NCBI GenBank assembly: GCA_016791365.1 | Contig: JAEUMT010000018.1 | Location: 1-64,000, forward strand | DNA length: 64,000 nt | From: Hyphomonadaceae bacterium | GTDB taxonomy: Bacteria > Pseudomonadota > Alphaproteobacteria > Caulobacterales > Aquidulcibacteraceae | Direction of reading: 5' to 3' | Part shown: piece after piece, positions 15,938 through 26,377 of the stretch | How positions within the stretch are numbered: the first letter of the stretch is position 1 | How the letters are laid out: each line of letters starts with the position of its first letter | Translations under genes and position numbers: made by a program | The notes under the pieces: model-generated | Database searches by the model: none | Told to the model about the DNA's origin: nothing | What the model saw: the letters and a program-made list of their open reading frames with translations, nothing else

Positions 15938-17935
15938 AGCCAGCTCAATCATCACTTCGTCCGCCGCCACGCTGGCGCCGGCCGCGATGTTGACCTTGGC
16001 GATCACCCCGTCGCGTTCGGCGCGGATGATGTTTTGCATTTTCATGGCTTCGACGACGGCGACGCCCTCGCCCGACTTGACGTCTTGGCCCGGCTTTACA
16101 TCGATAGAGATCACAAGCCCCGGCATCGGCGAGACGATGAGCTTGGAAGTGTCGGCCTTCTGCTTTTCCGGAATCTTCTTGTGCAACTCGGCGCCGCGCG
16201 GAGTTGCGACTTGCGCGAGCACCGTCACGCCCCGGTGACGGAGCGTGTAGCCCCCAGGCGCGGTCTTGATTTTCACCGAGAACGGCTTGCCGTCGAACTT
16301 GCCGCTGATGATGCGCGCGCCGGGGCGCGCGACGGTGTCGAGGCGATGGGTCTTGCCGTCGATGGCGATCGCGGCGCCGGCATCATCGAGATCGACATTG
16401 GTGAGATGGTGGGCGCCGTTGAGGATGACCGTCCAATCACGCTGCCAATCGTTCGCGCCGCCATTGAGGCCGCCGCTGATGTCGCGGGCGCGGCGGGCGG
16501 TGAAGCAGCGGGCGATGGCTGCGGTGGCGATCAGCAACTTTTCCTGCTCGCTCGTCGGCGGGACGCCTTCGAAACCGTCTGGAAAATGTTGCTTGATGTA
16601 GGCGGTGGTGAAATCGCCCTTGCGGAAGTCCTTTTCCTCCATCACCGCGCCGAGGAACGGAATGTTGTCGGCGATGCCGTCGATGAGGAAATTGTCGAGC
16701 GCGGCGGCTTGCGCATCGATGGCGGCGATCCGCGTCGGCGCGTGGGTGATCAGCTTGGCGATCATCGGATCGTAGAACATCGAAATCTCGTCACCCTCGC
16801 GGACGCCGGTTTCGTTGCGGAGCGTAACGTCGCCGAATTTGCCTTCGGCAGGGGCTTGATAGGCGCGAAGGCGGCCGATGCTGGGCAAGAAGTTGCGGTA
16901 TGGATCCTCGGCGTAGATGCGGCTTTCGATCGCCCAGCCTCTGATCTTCAAATCCTTCTGCTTGAATTTCAGCGGCTCGTCGGCGGCGACGCGGATCATC
17001 TGCTCGACCAGATCGAGGCCGGTGATCATCTCCGACACCGGGTGCTCGACCTGGAGACGCGTGTTCATTTCCAAGAAATAGAAGCTCTTGTCGGCGCCGC
17101 TGGCGACGAACTCGACCGTGCCGGCGCTATCGTAGTTCACAGCACGCGCGAGGGCGCAGGCTTGTTCGCCCATCGCCATGCGCGTCTTTTCATCGAGCAG
17201 CGGCGACGGCGCTTCTTCGATGACTTTCTGGTTGCGACGCTGGATTGAGCATTCGCGCTCGAACAGATGCACGACGTTGCCGTGCTTATCGCCCATCACC
17301 TGAATTTCGATGTGCCTGGGCGCGGTGACGAACTTTTCGATGAAGATACGGTCGTCGCCGAAGGCGCCTTTGGCTTCGGCGCGCACTGCCGGGAAGCCCT
17401 CTTCCACTTCCTTACGATTGTAAGCGACCCGGATGCCTTTGCCGCCGCCGCCGGCGCTGGCCTTGATCATCACCGGATAGCCGATCTCTTCGGAGATCTG
17501 CACGGCGTGCTCGACGCCTTCGATTTCGCCGATGAACCCCGGCACGCACGAGACGCCAGCTTCGGCGGCGCTCTTCTTCGACTCGATCTTGTCGCCCATC
17601 GCGCGGATGGCGTGCGCGTTCGGGCCGATGAAGACGATCTTCTCGGCCACGAGGCGATCCGCGAACTCGGCCTTCTCGGAAAGGAAGCCGAAGCCGGGAT
17701 GGATCGCCTGCGCGCCGGTCTGCTTCGCGGCGGCGACGATCTTATCAATAACAAGATAGCTCTGCGCGGCAGGCGGCGGTCCGATGAACACCGCCTCGTC
17801 GGCCATCTCGACCGCGAGGCTGTCGGCGTCGGCTTCCGAGAAGACGATAGCCGTCTTGATGCCGAGCCGGCGCGCGGTGCGGATGATGCGGACGGCGACT
17901 TCGCCGCGGTTGGCAATCAGGATTTTATCGAACAT
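15935..17935 (-). CDS. pccA: Biotin-dependent acyl-CoA carboxylase alpha subunit (PccA-type)
   Basis: 666 aa with biotin carboxylase, BT and biotinyl domains in one chain. The start (MFDKILIANRGEVAVRII) and ATP-grasp core (IKASAGGGGKGIR), the RLQVEHPVSE motif and the RIYAEDP motif of the carboxylase are intact. A linker/BT region follows (about 460-590), then a lipoyl-like domain with VEAMKMQN, biotinylation at Lys632. Acetyl- or propionyl-/methylcrotonyl-CoA carboxylase alpha chains share this layout; 3-domain length best fits propionyl-CoA carboxylase. The beta subunit is not in the window. The stop codon lies inside the edge of a palindromic repeat. Confidence 0.9.
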   Translation of the reverse strand: MFDKILIANRGEVAVRIIRTARRLGIKTAIVFSEADADSLAVEMADEAVFIGPPPAAQSYLVIDKIVAAAKQTGAQAIHPGFGFLSEKAEFADRLVAEKIVFIGPNAHAIRAMGDKIESKKSAAEAGVSCVPGFIGEIEGVEHAVQISEEIGYPVMIKASAGGGGKGIRVAYNRKEVEEGFPAVRAEAKGAFGDDRIFIEKFVTAPRHIEIQVMGDKHGNVVHLFERECSIQRRNQKVIEEAPSPLLDEKTRMAMGEQACALARAVNYDSAGTVEFVASGADKSFYFLEMNTRLQVEHPVSEMITGLDLVEQMIRVAADEPLKFKQKDLKIRGWAIESRIYAEDPYRNFLPSIGRLRAYQAPAEGKFGDVTLRNETGVREGDEISMFYDPMIAKLITHAPTRIAAIDAQAAALDNFLIDGIADNIPFLGAVMEEKDFRKGDFTTAYIKQHFPDGFEGVPPTSEQEKLLIATAAIARCFTARRARDISGGLNGGANDWQRDWTVILNGAHHLTNVDLDDAGAAIAIDGKTHRLDTVARPGARIISGKFDGKPFSVKIKTAPGGYTLRHRGVTVLAQVATPRGAELHKKIPEKQKADTSKLIVSPMPGLVISIDVKPGQDVKSGEGVAVVEAMKMQNIIRAERDGVIAKVNIAAGASVAADEVMIELA

Positions 17936-17968
17936 TGGGGGCGGTGCTTAGCGGCGAAATTCCCTCTC

Positions 17969-18118
17969 GTCATCCCACCACTCATCCCCGGATTGGCCGC
18001 AGGCCAAGTCCGGGGCCCATAAACGCGACTGTTTGGGAGTCTAAGCGCGAAACAAACGTGTTTATGGGTCCCGGGATCGATGCTTCGCATCGCCCCGGGG
18101 AATGGGTGGTAGGGTGAC
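17969..18118. repeat. Repeat family E (150-bp inverted repeat)
   Basis: Outer arms CATCCCACCACTCATCCCCG and GGGGAATGGGTGGTAGGGTG, with inner arms GGCCCATAAACGC and GTGTTTATGGGTCC, fold into one long imperfect hairpin. It resembles dispersed elements known in Caulobacter-like genomes and occupies nearly the whole gap between the two divergent genes, so it may carry or affect both promoters. Confidence 0.75.
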
Positions 18119-18121
18119 GGG

Positions 18122-19120
18122 ATGAATCGTCGTGATGTGATTGCCGGCGCCGCGGCCCTCGCCGCGTGTTCGCCGCAAGCTCAGAGCCAGGCCCCGCCCG
18201 CGCCGTTCCCCATGCGTCGCGGCGTCAATCTCGGCAACGCGCTCGAGGCGCCGAATGAGGGCGATTGGGGCTATCGGATCGAACTGCCGCACCTCGATGC
18301 GATCCGCGACGCAGGGTTCGACGGCATACGCTTGCCGGTGCGGTTCGATGCGCACGCGGGCTCGGCGCCGCCCTACGCCTTCGGCGGCGATTTCTGGCGC
18401 CGCATCGATGAGATCGTCGATCACGCGCTTGGGCTTCGTCTCAAAGTGCAACTCGACATGCATCACTATGAGCGGCTGCTTAGCAAACCGGCGCGCCAGC
18501 GCGACCGCTTCCTCGGCATGTGGAATGTCATCGCGCACCACTACCGCGGCGCGCCCGCGGGGTTGATGCTGGAGCCGTTCAACGAACCGAACGGGCCGAA
18601 CTGGGCCAATGGCGCGCTGATGGATTTGCAGCGCGACGTCGTCGACGTGATCCGCGACCGCGGCGGCGCCGACCGGCTGATCGTGCTCGGCCCAGGCAAT
18701 TGGCAGAACATTGACGCACTACGTGACTGGCGTCCTCCTGAGGGCCCCAACATCGCCGTAAGCGTGCATTACTACGAGCCGCACGCATTCACGCATCAGA
18801 GCGCGGAATGGTTGGGCGCCGACGCACCAAACTTCGGACGCGACTGGGGAACGGGCGCCGATCGCACCCAGGTGCGCGAACATCTGATGCGCGCTGTCGA
18901 TTGGGGCGCGCGGCGCGGCTACGCGATGCAATTGGGTGAGTTCGGCGTAAACCGCGCGCTGCCGATCCAGCAACGCGCACAATGGACACGCACGGTGCGC
19001 GAGCTTTGCGAAGCCAATGGCATCGGTTGGTGCGTGTGGGATTTTGCCGGCGCGTTTCCGATTTGGGATCAGGAGACCGGCGCGCTCATTCCGCTGATGC
19101 GGGATGCGTTGTTAAGCTAA
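18122..19120 (+). CDS. GH5-family glycoside hydrolase (cellulase-like)
   Basis: 332 aa. A short lipoprotein-like leader (NRRDVIAGAAALAAC, Cys16, twin Arg) precedes a TIM-barrel with GVNLGNALEAPNEGDWG, EPFNEPNG (acid/base Glu155) and MQLGEFGVN (nucleophile Glu273), the pair expected in GH5 endoglucanase-like enzymes. HYYEPHAFTHQ is a further family stretch. It likely cleaves beta-linked polysaccharide outside the cytoplasm; the exact substrate is unknown. Its TAA stop overlaps the first bases of a repeat of family A. Confidence 0.87.
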   Translation: MNRRDVIAGAAALAACSPQAQSQAPPAPFPMRRGVNLGNALEAPNEGDWGYRIELPHLDAIRDAGFDGIRLPVRFDAHAGSAPPYAFGGDFWRRIDEIVDHALGLRLKVQLDMHHYERLLSKPARQRDRFLGMWNVIAHHYRGAPAGLMLEPFNEPNGPNWANGALMDLQRDVVDVIRDRGGADRLIVLGPGNWQNIDALRDWRPPEGPNIAVSVHYYEPHAFTHQSAEWLGADAPNFGRDWGTGADRTQVREHLMRAVDWGARRGYAMQLGEFGVNRALPIQQRAQWTRTVRELCEANGIGWCVWDFAGAFPIWDQETGALIPLMRDALLS

Positions 19121-19143
19121 TATGGACCGTCGGCAGCCCGCCT
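19119..19143. repeat. Repeat family A, copy 2 (half)
   Basis: AATATGGACCGTCGGCAGCC matches the left arm of family A with a few changes. It begins on the TAA stop codon of the glycosidase gene and no right arm follows, so it is a single arm or a truncated copy. Confidence 0.6.
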
Positions 19144-19642
19144 AGTAATCGAACATCTTCTCATCGCGCTCGGCGCGGCGCTTGGCTTGCGACACGATGT
19201 GGGCGGCGAGTTCATCGCGCGTGAGCGAGGGCGTCACGCCGCTGGGATCGAGATTGTGTTCGGCGACGAGGGCGCGGAGCGCGCTTAGGTCGTGATCGGC
19301 GAGAGCCGCGGTGAGCGCGTCTTCACCCTCTTTCTTGTAAAGGCCAGCGGGATTGAGCGCCTGCGCGCTTTGCTCCCCCGCTTGCGGGGGAGCTGTCGGC
19401 GCAGCCGACTGAGGGGGCGCGGCGCGACGGTTGGCGGACTTTCCCCCTCCCCTCGCTGCGCTCGGACCTCCCCCGCTCGCGGGTGAGGATTCTGCAACGT
19501 CCTCCAACACTTCATCCGCCACATCGCGCCGCGAGTCATGGCGCTGCAGCACCGCGTCCAGGCGATCCGCGAATTCCGGATTGCGCTTCGCTTCGCGGCG
19601 GATTTCGTCAAACAGGCGGTCGAGCGTTTTGTTGAGGCTCAT
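19142..19642 (-). CDS. Conserved linker protein paired with ParA, carrying a repeat insert
   Basis: 166 aa. An N-terminal helical domain (TLDRLFDEIRREAKRNPEF, 1-50) and a C-terminal domain (LNPAGLYKKEGEDALTAAL to the ending KMFDY) resemble a small alphaproteobacterial protein family of unknown function. The central stretch (about 52-91) is Pro/Gly/Ala rich and is encoded by a palindromic repeat of family B (19372-19490), inserted in frame without a stop. Its ATG overlaps the end of the ParA gene by 4 bases, so the two are translationally coupled. Confidence 0.75.
   Translation of the reverse strand: MSLNKTLDRLFDEIRREAKRNPEFADRLDAVLQRHDSRRDVADEVLEDVAESSPASGGGPSAARGGGKSANRRAAPPQSAAPTAPPQAGEQSAQALNPAGLYKKEGEDALTAALADHDLSALRALVAEHNLDPSGVTPSLTRDELAAHIVSQAKRRAERDEKMFDY
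19372..19490. repeat. Repeat family B, copy 1, inside a gene
   Basis: The arms CTCCCCCGCTTGCGGGGGAG and CTCCCCCGCTCGCGGGTGAG flank GCTGTCGGCGCAGCCGACTG-type inner palindromes. About 120 bases, 40 codons, no stop in the coding frame on the minus strand. Confidence 0.85.
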
Positions 19643-20511
19643 AGACTGGGCGCGACCTCGACCTTGCTCTGGAATTCTTCGCCGAGCTTTTTGATCGTGT
19701 TAGCCATCGAGCCGTACTTCTGCTCGAAGGTGCGGGGTGTCTCGGACCATTCCGCCGCCTTGGCGATATCGACGTTCTGCGGAATACGGACATCAAACAT
19801 CGCATCGCCGAGATTGTCTTTCAGCAGCGACGCTTCCGAGCGGTGCAGCGAGAAGCTGTCCTCGTACTTGGTGGCGAGCACCATGAGTTGCGACGGACCG
19901 CCACGGCGCTCATTGATCAGGCGCAACGCGCGCTTGCGGAACGTGATGAGGCCGAGGCGCGAAACATAGTCCGGAATTGACGGCACCAGGATCGTATCAG
20001 CGGCAATCAAAGCCGCTTCCGCGAACAGCGAAATCCCAGGCGGGCAATCGATCAGGATGTAATCGTAATCGTTCAAGACGTTCTTCAAGCCATTGGCGAA
20101 GCGTTCGAGGATCCATTTCTGGATCATATCGATCTGGAAGCCGCGCTTGACGAAGCTCTCGATCATGTCGCGTTCGACGATGCGAAATTCCGGCGCCGAG
20201 GCGCACAGCGACACATCAGGCTTGCCTTTCAAATCGCTGACTTGCTTTTCGATCAGCTGTTTGAACGGCTTCGGCTTCTGCTGGACGATGTAGCTCTCGA
20301 AATAGAAATCGAGCGTGCGCTCAGCTTCGCGCATGCTGTTCCACTTCTCGGGACCAGCAACCATGATCGAGGCGTTGGTTTGCGGATCGAGATCGATCAC
20401 CAACACACGGCGGCGCTGGTGATGCGCAAGCGTTTCGGCGAGCGAGACAGTCGTCGTCGATTTACCGACGCCGCCCTTCATGTTGATCACCGAGATGATA
20501 CGCGCGGGCAT
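19639..20511 (-). CDS. ParA-family ATPase
   Basis: 290 aa. A deviant Walker A box KGGVGKSTT near the N-terminus, a Walker A' VIDLDPQTNASI and a LIDCPPG box identify a ParA/Soj-type ATPase. Such proteins position DNA or protein cargo by cycling on the nucleoid. No ParB or parS is seen beside it, so it is probably an orphan that acts on another cargo together with its coupled partner. I chose the second ATG (20511) because AAGGGG lies five bases upstream; the first (20535) has none. Confidence 0.85.
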   Translation of the reverse strand: MPARIISVINMKGGVGKSTTTVSLAETLAHHQRRRVLVIDLDPQTNASIMVAGPEKWNSMREAERTLDFYFESYIVQQKPKPFKQLIEKQVSDLKGKPDVSLCASAPEFRIVERDMIESFVKRGFQIDMIQKWILERFANGLKNVLNDYDYILIDCPPGISLFAEAALIAADTILVPSIPDYVSRLGLITFRKRALRLINERRGGPSQLMVLATKYEDSFSLHRSEASLLKDNLGDAMFDVRIPQNVDIAKAAEWSETPRTFEQKYGSMANTIKKLGEEFQSKVEVAPSL

Positions 20512-20727
20512 TCTTGCCCCTTTCTTTTCGTCCATAATTTCAGAACCCCGGACGGTCGGCGCGGAGGGTTAGTTTCTGGTAAACTTGGGTCAAGCCATGG
20601 GCGCAGTGTTCCCCACTGCAAACCGAACGTGAATCTCAGTCTGGGTTCAGCAACGCGGCGCCAATCTGTGTCTCGAGGGTAGTTGAGACATGAGACGGCA
20701 AGGATCGTCTCGGGAGCGCAAGGTACC

Positions 20728-21276
20728 ATGAAGACGAAGTTTTTTGCTGCGGCTCTCGCCGCGATGACACTCGCGACCGCTGGCGCTGCCTCGGCGCAAG
20801 ACTTCCGGCGCGGCGATCGCGACCGCGACTGGGATCGCGGCGACTTCCGCGGCCGCCAGGAGATCACCATCCGCAAGGATGGCCGCGTGATGACGTTCAA
20901 CCGCGGCGATCGCATGTTCCACCGCCTGCAGGATCGCCCGTTCCGTTTCGAACCCGGCCTGACCTACGCCTACACCGATCGTTGCAATCGCCAGGGCTGC
21001 GTCGCGTTCGTGTTCGACAATCGTCACCGCCGGCCGATCGACCGCATCTTCGCGCCGCACCTGCAAATGCGCGACTATGCGTGGCGCGAAGCGCGCGATT
21101 TCGACCGCAACTATGGCAGCTTCGGCCGCTACGACCGTGACGACCGCAACTGGAACAACCAAGATGACCGCAATTATCGCGATGGCCGTGACGGCCGCTT
21201 CGATGATCGCCGTGACGATCGCAACGGCCGCGATCGCGGTGATCGGCTCGAAGGCGGACCGACACAACGCCGCTAA
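20728..21276 (+). CDS. Exported basic protein, RcnB-like, Asp/Arg-rich tail
   Basis: 182 aa with signal peptide (MKTKFFAAALAAMTLATAGAASA). The folded part (about 40-120) includes GLTYAYTDRCNRQGCVAFVF, with two Cys that could form a disulfide, and RPIDRIFAPHLQ. The last ~60 residues are a low-complexity run of D, R, N and G. Bacterial RcnB-type proteins share the basic periplasmic layout, but I am not certain of the family. The start at 20728 is set by the signal peptide; the frame upstream looks non-coding. A terminator follows. Confidence 0.6.
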   Translation: MKTKFFAAALAAMTLATAGAASAQDFRRGDRDRDWDRGDFRGRQEITIRKDGRVMTFNRGDRMFHRLQDRPFRFEPGLTYAYTDRCNRQGCVAFVFDNRHRRPIDRIFAPHLQMRDYAWREARDFDRNYGSFGRYDRDDRNWNNQDDRNYRDGRDGRFDDRRDDRNGRDRGDRLEGGPTQRR

Positions 21277-21300
21277 ACGACGGCGCTAATGTGAAACGAC

Positions 21301-21340
21301 GCGAGGCGTCGGCTTAGGCCGGCGCCTCGTTGTCTTGCTT
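21301..21340 (+). terminator. Terminator after the RcnB-like gene
   Basis: The hairpin GCGAGGCG ... CGCCTCGT with an inner GGC/GCC pair is followed by TGTCTTGCTT. Confidence 0.6.
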
Positions 21341-21358
21341 CGGCGATGTTTGAATTGG

Positions 21359-21436
21359 CGTCATGCTGAGCTTGTCGAAGCACGACGCCCACGCACCGGA
21401 GGGTCCGCGTCGCCCTTCGACAGGCTCAGGGTGACG
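21359..21436. repeat. Repeat family C, copy 1
   Basis: The arms CGTCATGCTGAGCTTGTCGA and CGACAGGCTCAGGGTGACG are inverted copies around a ~40-base spacer. The same unit occurs near 56150. It lies between the RcnB-like gene and the glutathione reductase gene and matches a dispersed repeat widespread in alphaproteobacteria. Confidence 0.85.
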
Positions 21437-21462
21437 CTACTTCTTGCAACGACGCTGCTTCG

Positions 21463-22848
21463 TCAGGCTGGCGCTTCGTTATCGTGGCTCACAGGTTCGC
21501 CCATCAGCACAAGTTCTTCGGCGGCGGTGGGGTGGACAGCGCAGGTCGCATCCCACTGCGCTTTCGTGAGCTTGGCCTTCACAGCAACAGCAGCGACTTG
21601 GATAATCTCGGGCGCATCGACGCCGGCAATGTGTACGCCCAGCACCAGATCGGTTTTTGCATCCACGACCATCTTCATCAGCGTACGCTGCTCGTTGCCG
21701 GCAAGGATGTGTTTCATCGGCCGGAAGCTGGAGCGATAGATTTTGAGCTTGTGCCCCTTCTCACGCGCGCGTTCCTCGGTGAGCCCAACGGCCCCGACGG
21801 GCGGGCGCGAGAACACGGCGCTGGCGACGTCGGCGTGGTCGAAGGCCGTCGGCGTGTTGAGAAATTCAGTGGCGACGTAGGCCATCGCCTCGCGGATCGC
21901 GACAGGCGTGAGGTTTACGCGATCCGTAACGTCGCCGACCGCCGAAATGTGCGGAACACTGGAGCGCGAATATTCATCGACAGCGATAGCGCCGCGATCC
22001 GTTAACCGCACACCCGACGCTTCGAGCCCCATATTCATCGTATTGGGCACGCGTCCCACCGCCCACAGCACTTGGTCCGCTTCGATGCGCATCGAATTTG
22101 AAAGCTTCACCAGCTTGCGGTCGTCCGCGAGCGGCGTGAGTTCATCAATGGTCGAGCCGCAGATGATGTTGACGCCGCTCCGCGCCAGTTCGGATTGCAC
22201 ATGAAAGCGCACGTCGTGATCGAAGCCGCGCAAAATGCGCTCGCCGCGATAAACGACGGTGGTTTCCACGCCGAGCCCGGAAAAAATCGTCGCGAACTCG
22301 CACGCTATAAATCCACCGCCGGCGATGACGACGCGCGATGGCAGATCTTTCAGCAGGAAGGCGTCTGTTGAGGTGATCCCGAGTTCGTGCCCCGGCGTTT
22401 CCTCGGGACGATAGGTGTGACCGCCGGTGGCGACGAGAATTCTGTCAGCCGAAAGATAGCGCCCCTCCCGCACCAGCCGGACCGTGTGCGGATCGGTGAG
22501 CACGGCGCGATCTTCAAAGAGTTCGACGCCCGCGTTCTTGAGGTTTTCGAGATAAAGCCCGGAAAGCCGGTTGACTTCAGCCTGCACGGAGTCGCGCAGC
22601 GTCGGCCAATCAAACCGCGCCCAGTCCACAGTCCAGCCGAAGCCCTTCGCATCGCGAAACGCCTGCGAATACTCGGACGCATACACAAGCAGCTTCTTGG
22701 GCACACAGCCGCGCAGCACGCACGTGCCGCCAACCTGCACCTGCTCGGTAATCGCAACCTTCGCGCCCGTCTTCGCCGCCAGCCGCGCCGCCCGCACGCC
22801 CCCCGAGCCCGCGCCAATAACAATAAGATCGTAGTCGTGTTGGGGCAT
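21463..22848 (-). CDS. gor: Glutathione-disulfide reductase
   Basis: 461 aa, normal length. FAD-binding GAGSGGVRAAR, redox motif GTCVLRGCVPKK (Cys43 and Cys48), NADPH-binding GGGFIACEFA, and C-terminal CAVHPTAAEEL with the active His439 are all present. It reduces GSSG to 2 GSH with NADPH in the cytosol and keeps the thiol pool reduced. YRGERILRGFD downstream of the NADPH site fits the NADPH-specific glutathione reductase subgroup. The downstream gene is separated by a repeat element. Confidence 0.93.
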   Translation of the reverse strand: MPQHDYDLIVIGAGSGGVRAARLAAKTGAKVAITEQVQVGGTCVLRGCVPKKLLVYASEYSQAFRDAKGFGWTVDWARFDWPTLRDSVQAEVNRLSGLYLENLKNAGVELFEDRAVLTDPHTVRLVREGRYLSADRILVATGGHTYRPEETPGHELGITSTDAFLLKDLPSRVVIAGGGFIACEFATIFSGLGVETTVVYRGERILRGFDHDVRFHVQSELARSGVNIICGSTIDELTPLADDRKLVKLSNSMRIEADQVLWAVGRVPNTMNMGLEASGVRLTDRGAIAVDEYSRSSVPHISAVGDVTDRVNLTPVAIREAMAYVATEFLNTPTAFDHADVASAVFSRPPVGAVGLTEERAREKGHKLKIYRSSFRPMKHILAGNEQRTLMKMVVDAKTDLVLGVHIAGVDAPEIIQVAAVAVKAKLTKAQWDATCAVHPTAAEELVLMGEPVSHDNEAPA

Positions 22849-22856
22849 CCTGAACC

Positions 22857-23252
22857 TTACTCCTCACCCGCTTGCGGGGGAGGTGGCTGCGAAGCAGCCG
22901 GAGGGGGTAAGTGATGGGCGATGGTTTCCCATACGCCGGAGAGATTGTCGTACACATCCGCACTCGTCACGCGCAGTACACGCCATCCTCGCTCGGAGAG
23001 ATACTTGGTGCGGCGCGTGTCGTGTTCCAACTGCTCTGATGTCCAGTGCGTATAGCCATCGACCTCAACAACGAGCTTTGCGGCTACGCACGCGAAATCC
23101 GCGATATACGGGCCTATGGGATGCTGCCGGCGAAAGCGCGCGCCGTTCACGCCACCCCTGCGAATGTAGCTCCAGAGCAGTGCTTCGGAGCGCGGCATCT
23201 TTCTGCGGAGTTGCTTGGCGAATTCGCGGGATTGTTTCTCGTTGTCGCGCAC
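22857..23252 (-). CDS. DUF559 (Vsr-like) endonuclease-domain protein bounded by repeats
   Basis: 131 aa. The DUF559 core has RKMPRSEALLWSYIR, FRRQHPIGPYIADF, the catalytic VVEVDGYTHW (acidic/His cluster like very-short-patch-repair and restriction nucleases) and LRVTSADVYDN. Function of the family is unproven. The last ~17 residues ([17 protein letters not shown]) are encoded by repeat copy B2, and the GGGGG before the GTG start lies in repeat copy B3, so both ends of the gene are formed by palindromic elements. Confidence 0.8.
   Translation of the reverse strand: MRDNEKQSREFAKQLRRKMPRSEALLWSYIRRGGVNGARFRRQHPIGPYIADFACVAAKLVVEVDGYTHWTSEQLEHDTRRTKYLSERGWRVLRVTSADVYDNLSGVWETIAHHLPPPAASQPPPPQAGEE
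22860..22911. repeat. Repeat family B, copy 2
   Basis: CTCACCCGCTTGCGGGGGAG followed by GTGGCTGCGAAGCAGCCGGAG. It encodes the C-terminus and stop codon of the DUF559 gene. Confidence 0.8.
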
Positions 23253-23253
23253 T

Positions 23254-23456
23254 GTCCCCCTCCCCTCGCTTCGCTCGGGACCTCCCCCGCAAGCGGGTGA
23301 GGAGTTAGTTGCGCCACCTTAGCTGCTCACCCGCTTGCGGGGGAGCTGTCAGCACGCGAAGCGTGATGACTGAGGGGACGCGGCGCCACATTCTGAAACG
23401 GACTCACCCCCTCCGGCCCACTGCGCTCGCCACCTCCCCCGCAAACGGGTGAGGAG
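23254..23456. repeat. Repeat family B, three adjacent units
   Basis: Units at about 23254-23302, 23326-23383 and 23403-23456 alternate in orientation. They fill the gap between PurL and DUF559 genes. The last ends one base before the PurL stop codon, and the first supplies the GC-rich purine track before the DUF559 start. Confidence 0.85.
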
Positions 23457-25688
<2,232 letters not shown>

Positions 25689-25738
25689 GGCCGCGAGATA
25701 GCGTGTGTCGCTTGGGGCGGCAATTGTCGCTCTTGCAT

Positions 25739-25858
25739 ACTCCTCCCCCGCCTGCGGGGGAGGTGCTGACTCCCGCGAAGCGGGAGGAAGCAGAGGGGGA
25801 GCGCGGCCCTCCGCCCCCTCTGTCAGCTGCGCTGACAGCTCCCCCGCTGCGGGGAAGC
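25739..25858. repeat. Repeat family B, copy 5
   Basis: Arms CTCCCCCGCCTGCGGGGGAG and the inverted AGCTCCCCCGCTGCGGGG enclose inner inverted repeats. It fills the promoter region between purL and the MaoC gene. Confidence 0.85.
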
Positions 25859-25927
25859 ATGTGCGGAACGTGGCGGCAACTCGACAAGCGCCAGCCCCAG
25901 GACTACTCCCGGGGCAGGAGACTATTC

Positions 25928-26377
25928 ATGCGCGAAATTCCGATTTCTGAAATCCAGACCCTGGTCGGCCAGGAGATCGGCGTGTCCGATTGGCTGGAGA
26001 TCACCCAGGACCGGGTCAATCGTTTCGCGGACGCGACGGGCGACCACCAGTGGATTCACGTCGACGTCGAGCGGGCGACCAAGGAACTCGGCGCGCCGAT
26101 CGCGCACGGCTATCTCGTCCTCTCGCTCATCCCATTTCTAGCCAAGAACATCGTCAGCTACACCGGCGTTTCGCGCGGCATCAATTACGGCTCCAACAAG
26201 GTCCGCTTCACCAACATGGTGCCGGTCGGCTCGCGCCTGCGCATGCGCGCTAAGATGCTGAGCTGCGAACAGCGCGGCGGCGGCTACCAGGTCACCAACG
26301 AGTTCACGATCGAGCTTGAGGGTCAGGAGCGCCCCGCGTGCGTGGCTGAAGTCGTGTCTTTGGTTTTCCCGGGCTGA
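25928..26377 (+). CDS. MaoC-family (R)-specific enoyl-CoA hydratase
   Basis: 149 aa hot-dog fold. The catalytic set is FADATGDHQWIHVD, typical for R-specific hydratases and MaoC dehydratases, with Asp and His of the dyad. GAPIAHGYLVLSLIP follows. It hydrates 2-enoyl-CoA, in fatty-acid or polyhydroxyalkanoate metabolism. The start at 25928 is set by homologue length. Its TGA overlaps the ATG of the next gene by one base (TGATG), so the two are made together. Confidence 0.9.
   Translation: MREIPISEIQTLVGQEIGVSDWLEITQDRVNRFADATGDHQWIHVDVERATKELGAPIAHGYLVLSLIPFLAKNIVSYTGVSRGINYGSNKVRFTNMVPVGSRLRMRAKMLSCEQRGGGYQVTNEFTIELEGQERPACVAEVVSLVFPG

Noticed and set aside
16034-17248. 404-codon plus-strand frame
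   Set aside because: Antisense shadow of the biotin carboxylase gene; composition is Arg/Asp/Gly noise.
22860-23456. CRISPR-like array of repeats
   Set aside because: Units alternate in orientation, differ in sequence and lack regular spacers or cas genes; they are palindromic dispersed repeats.
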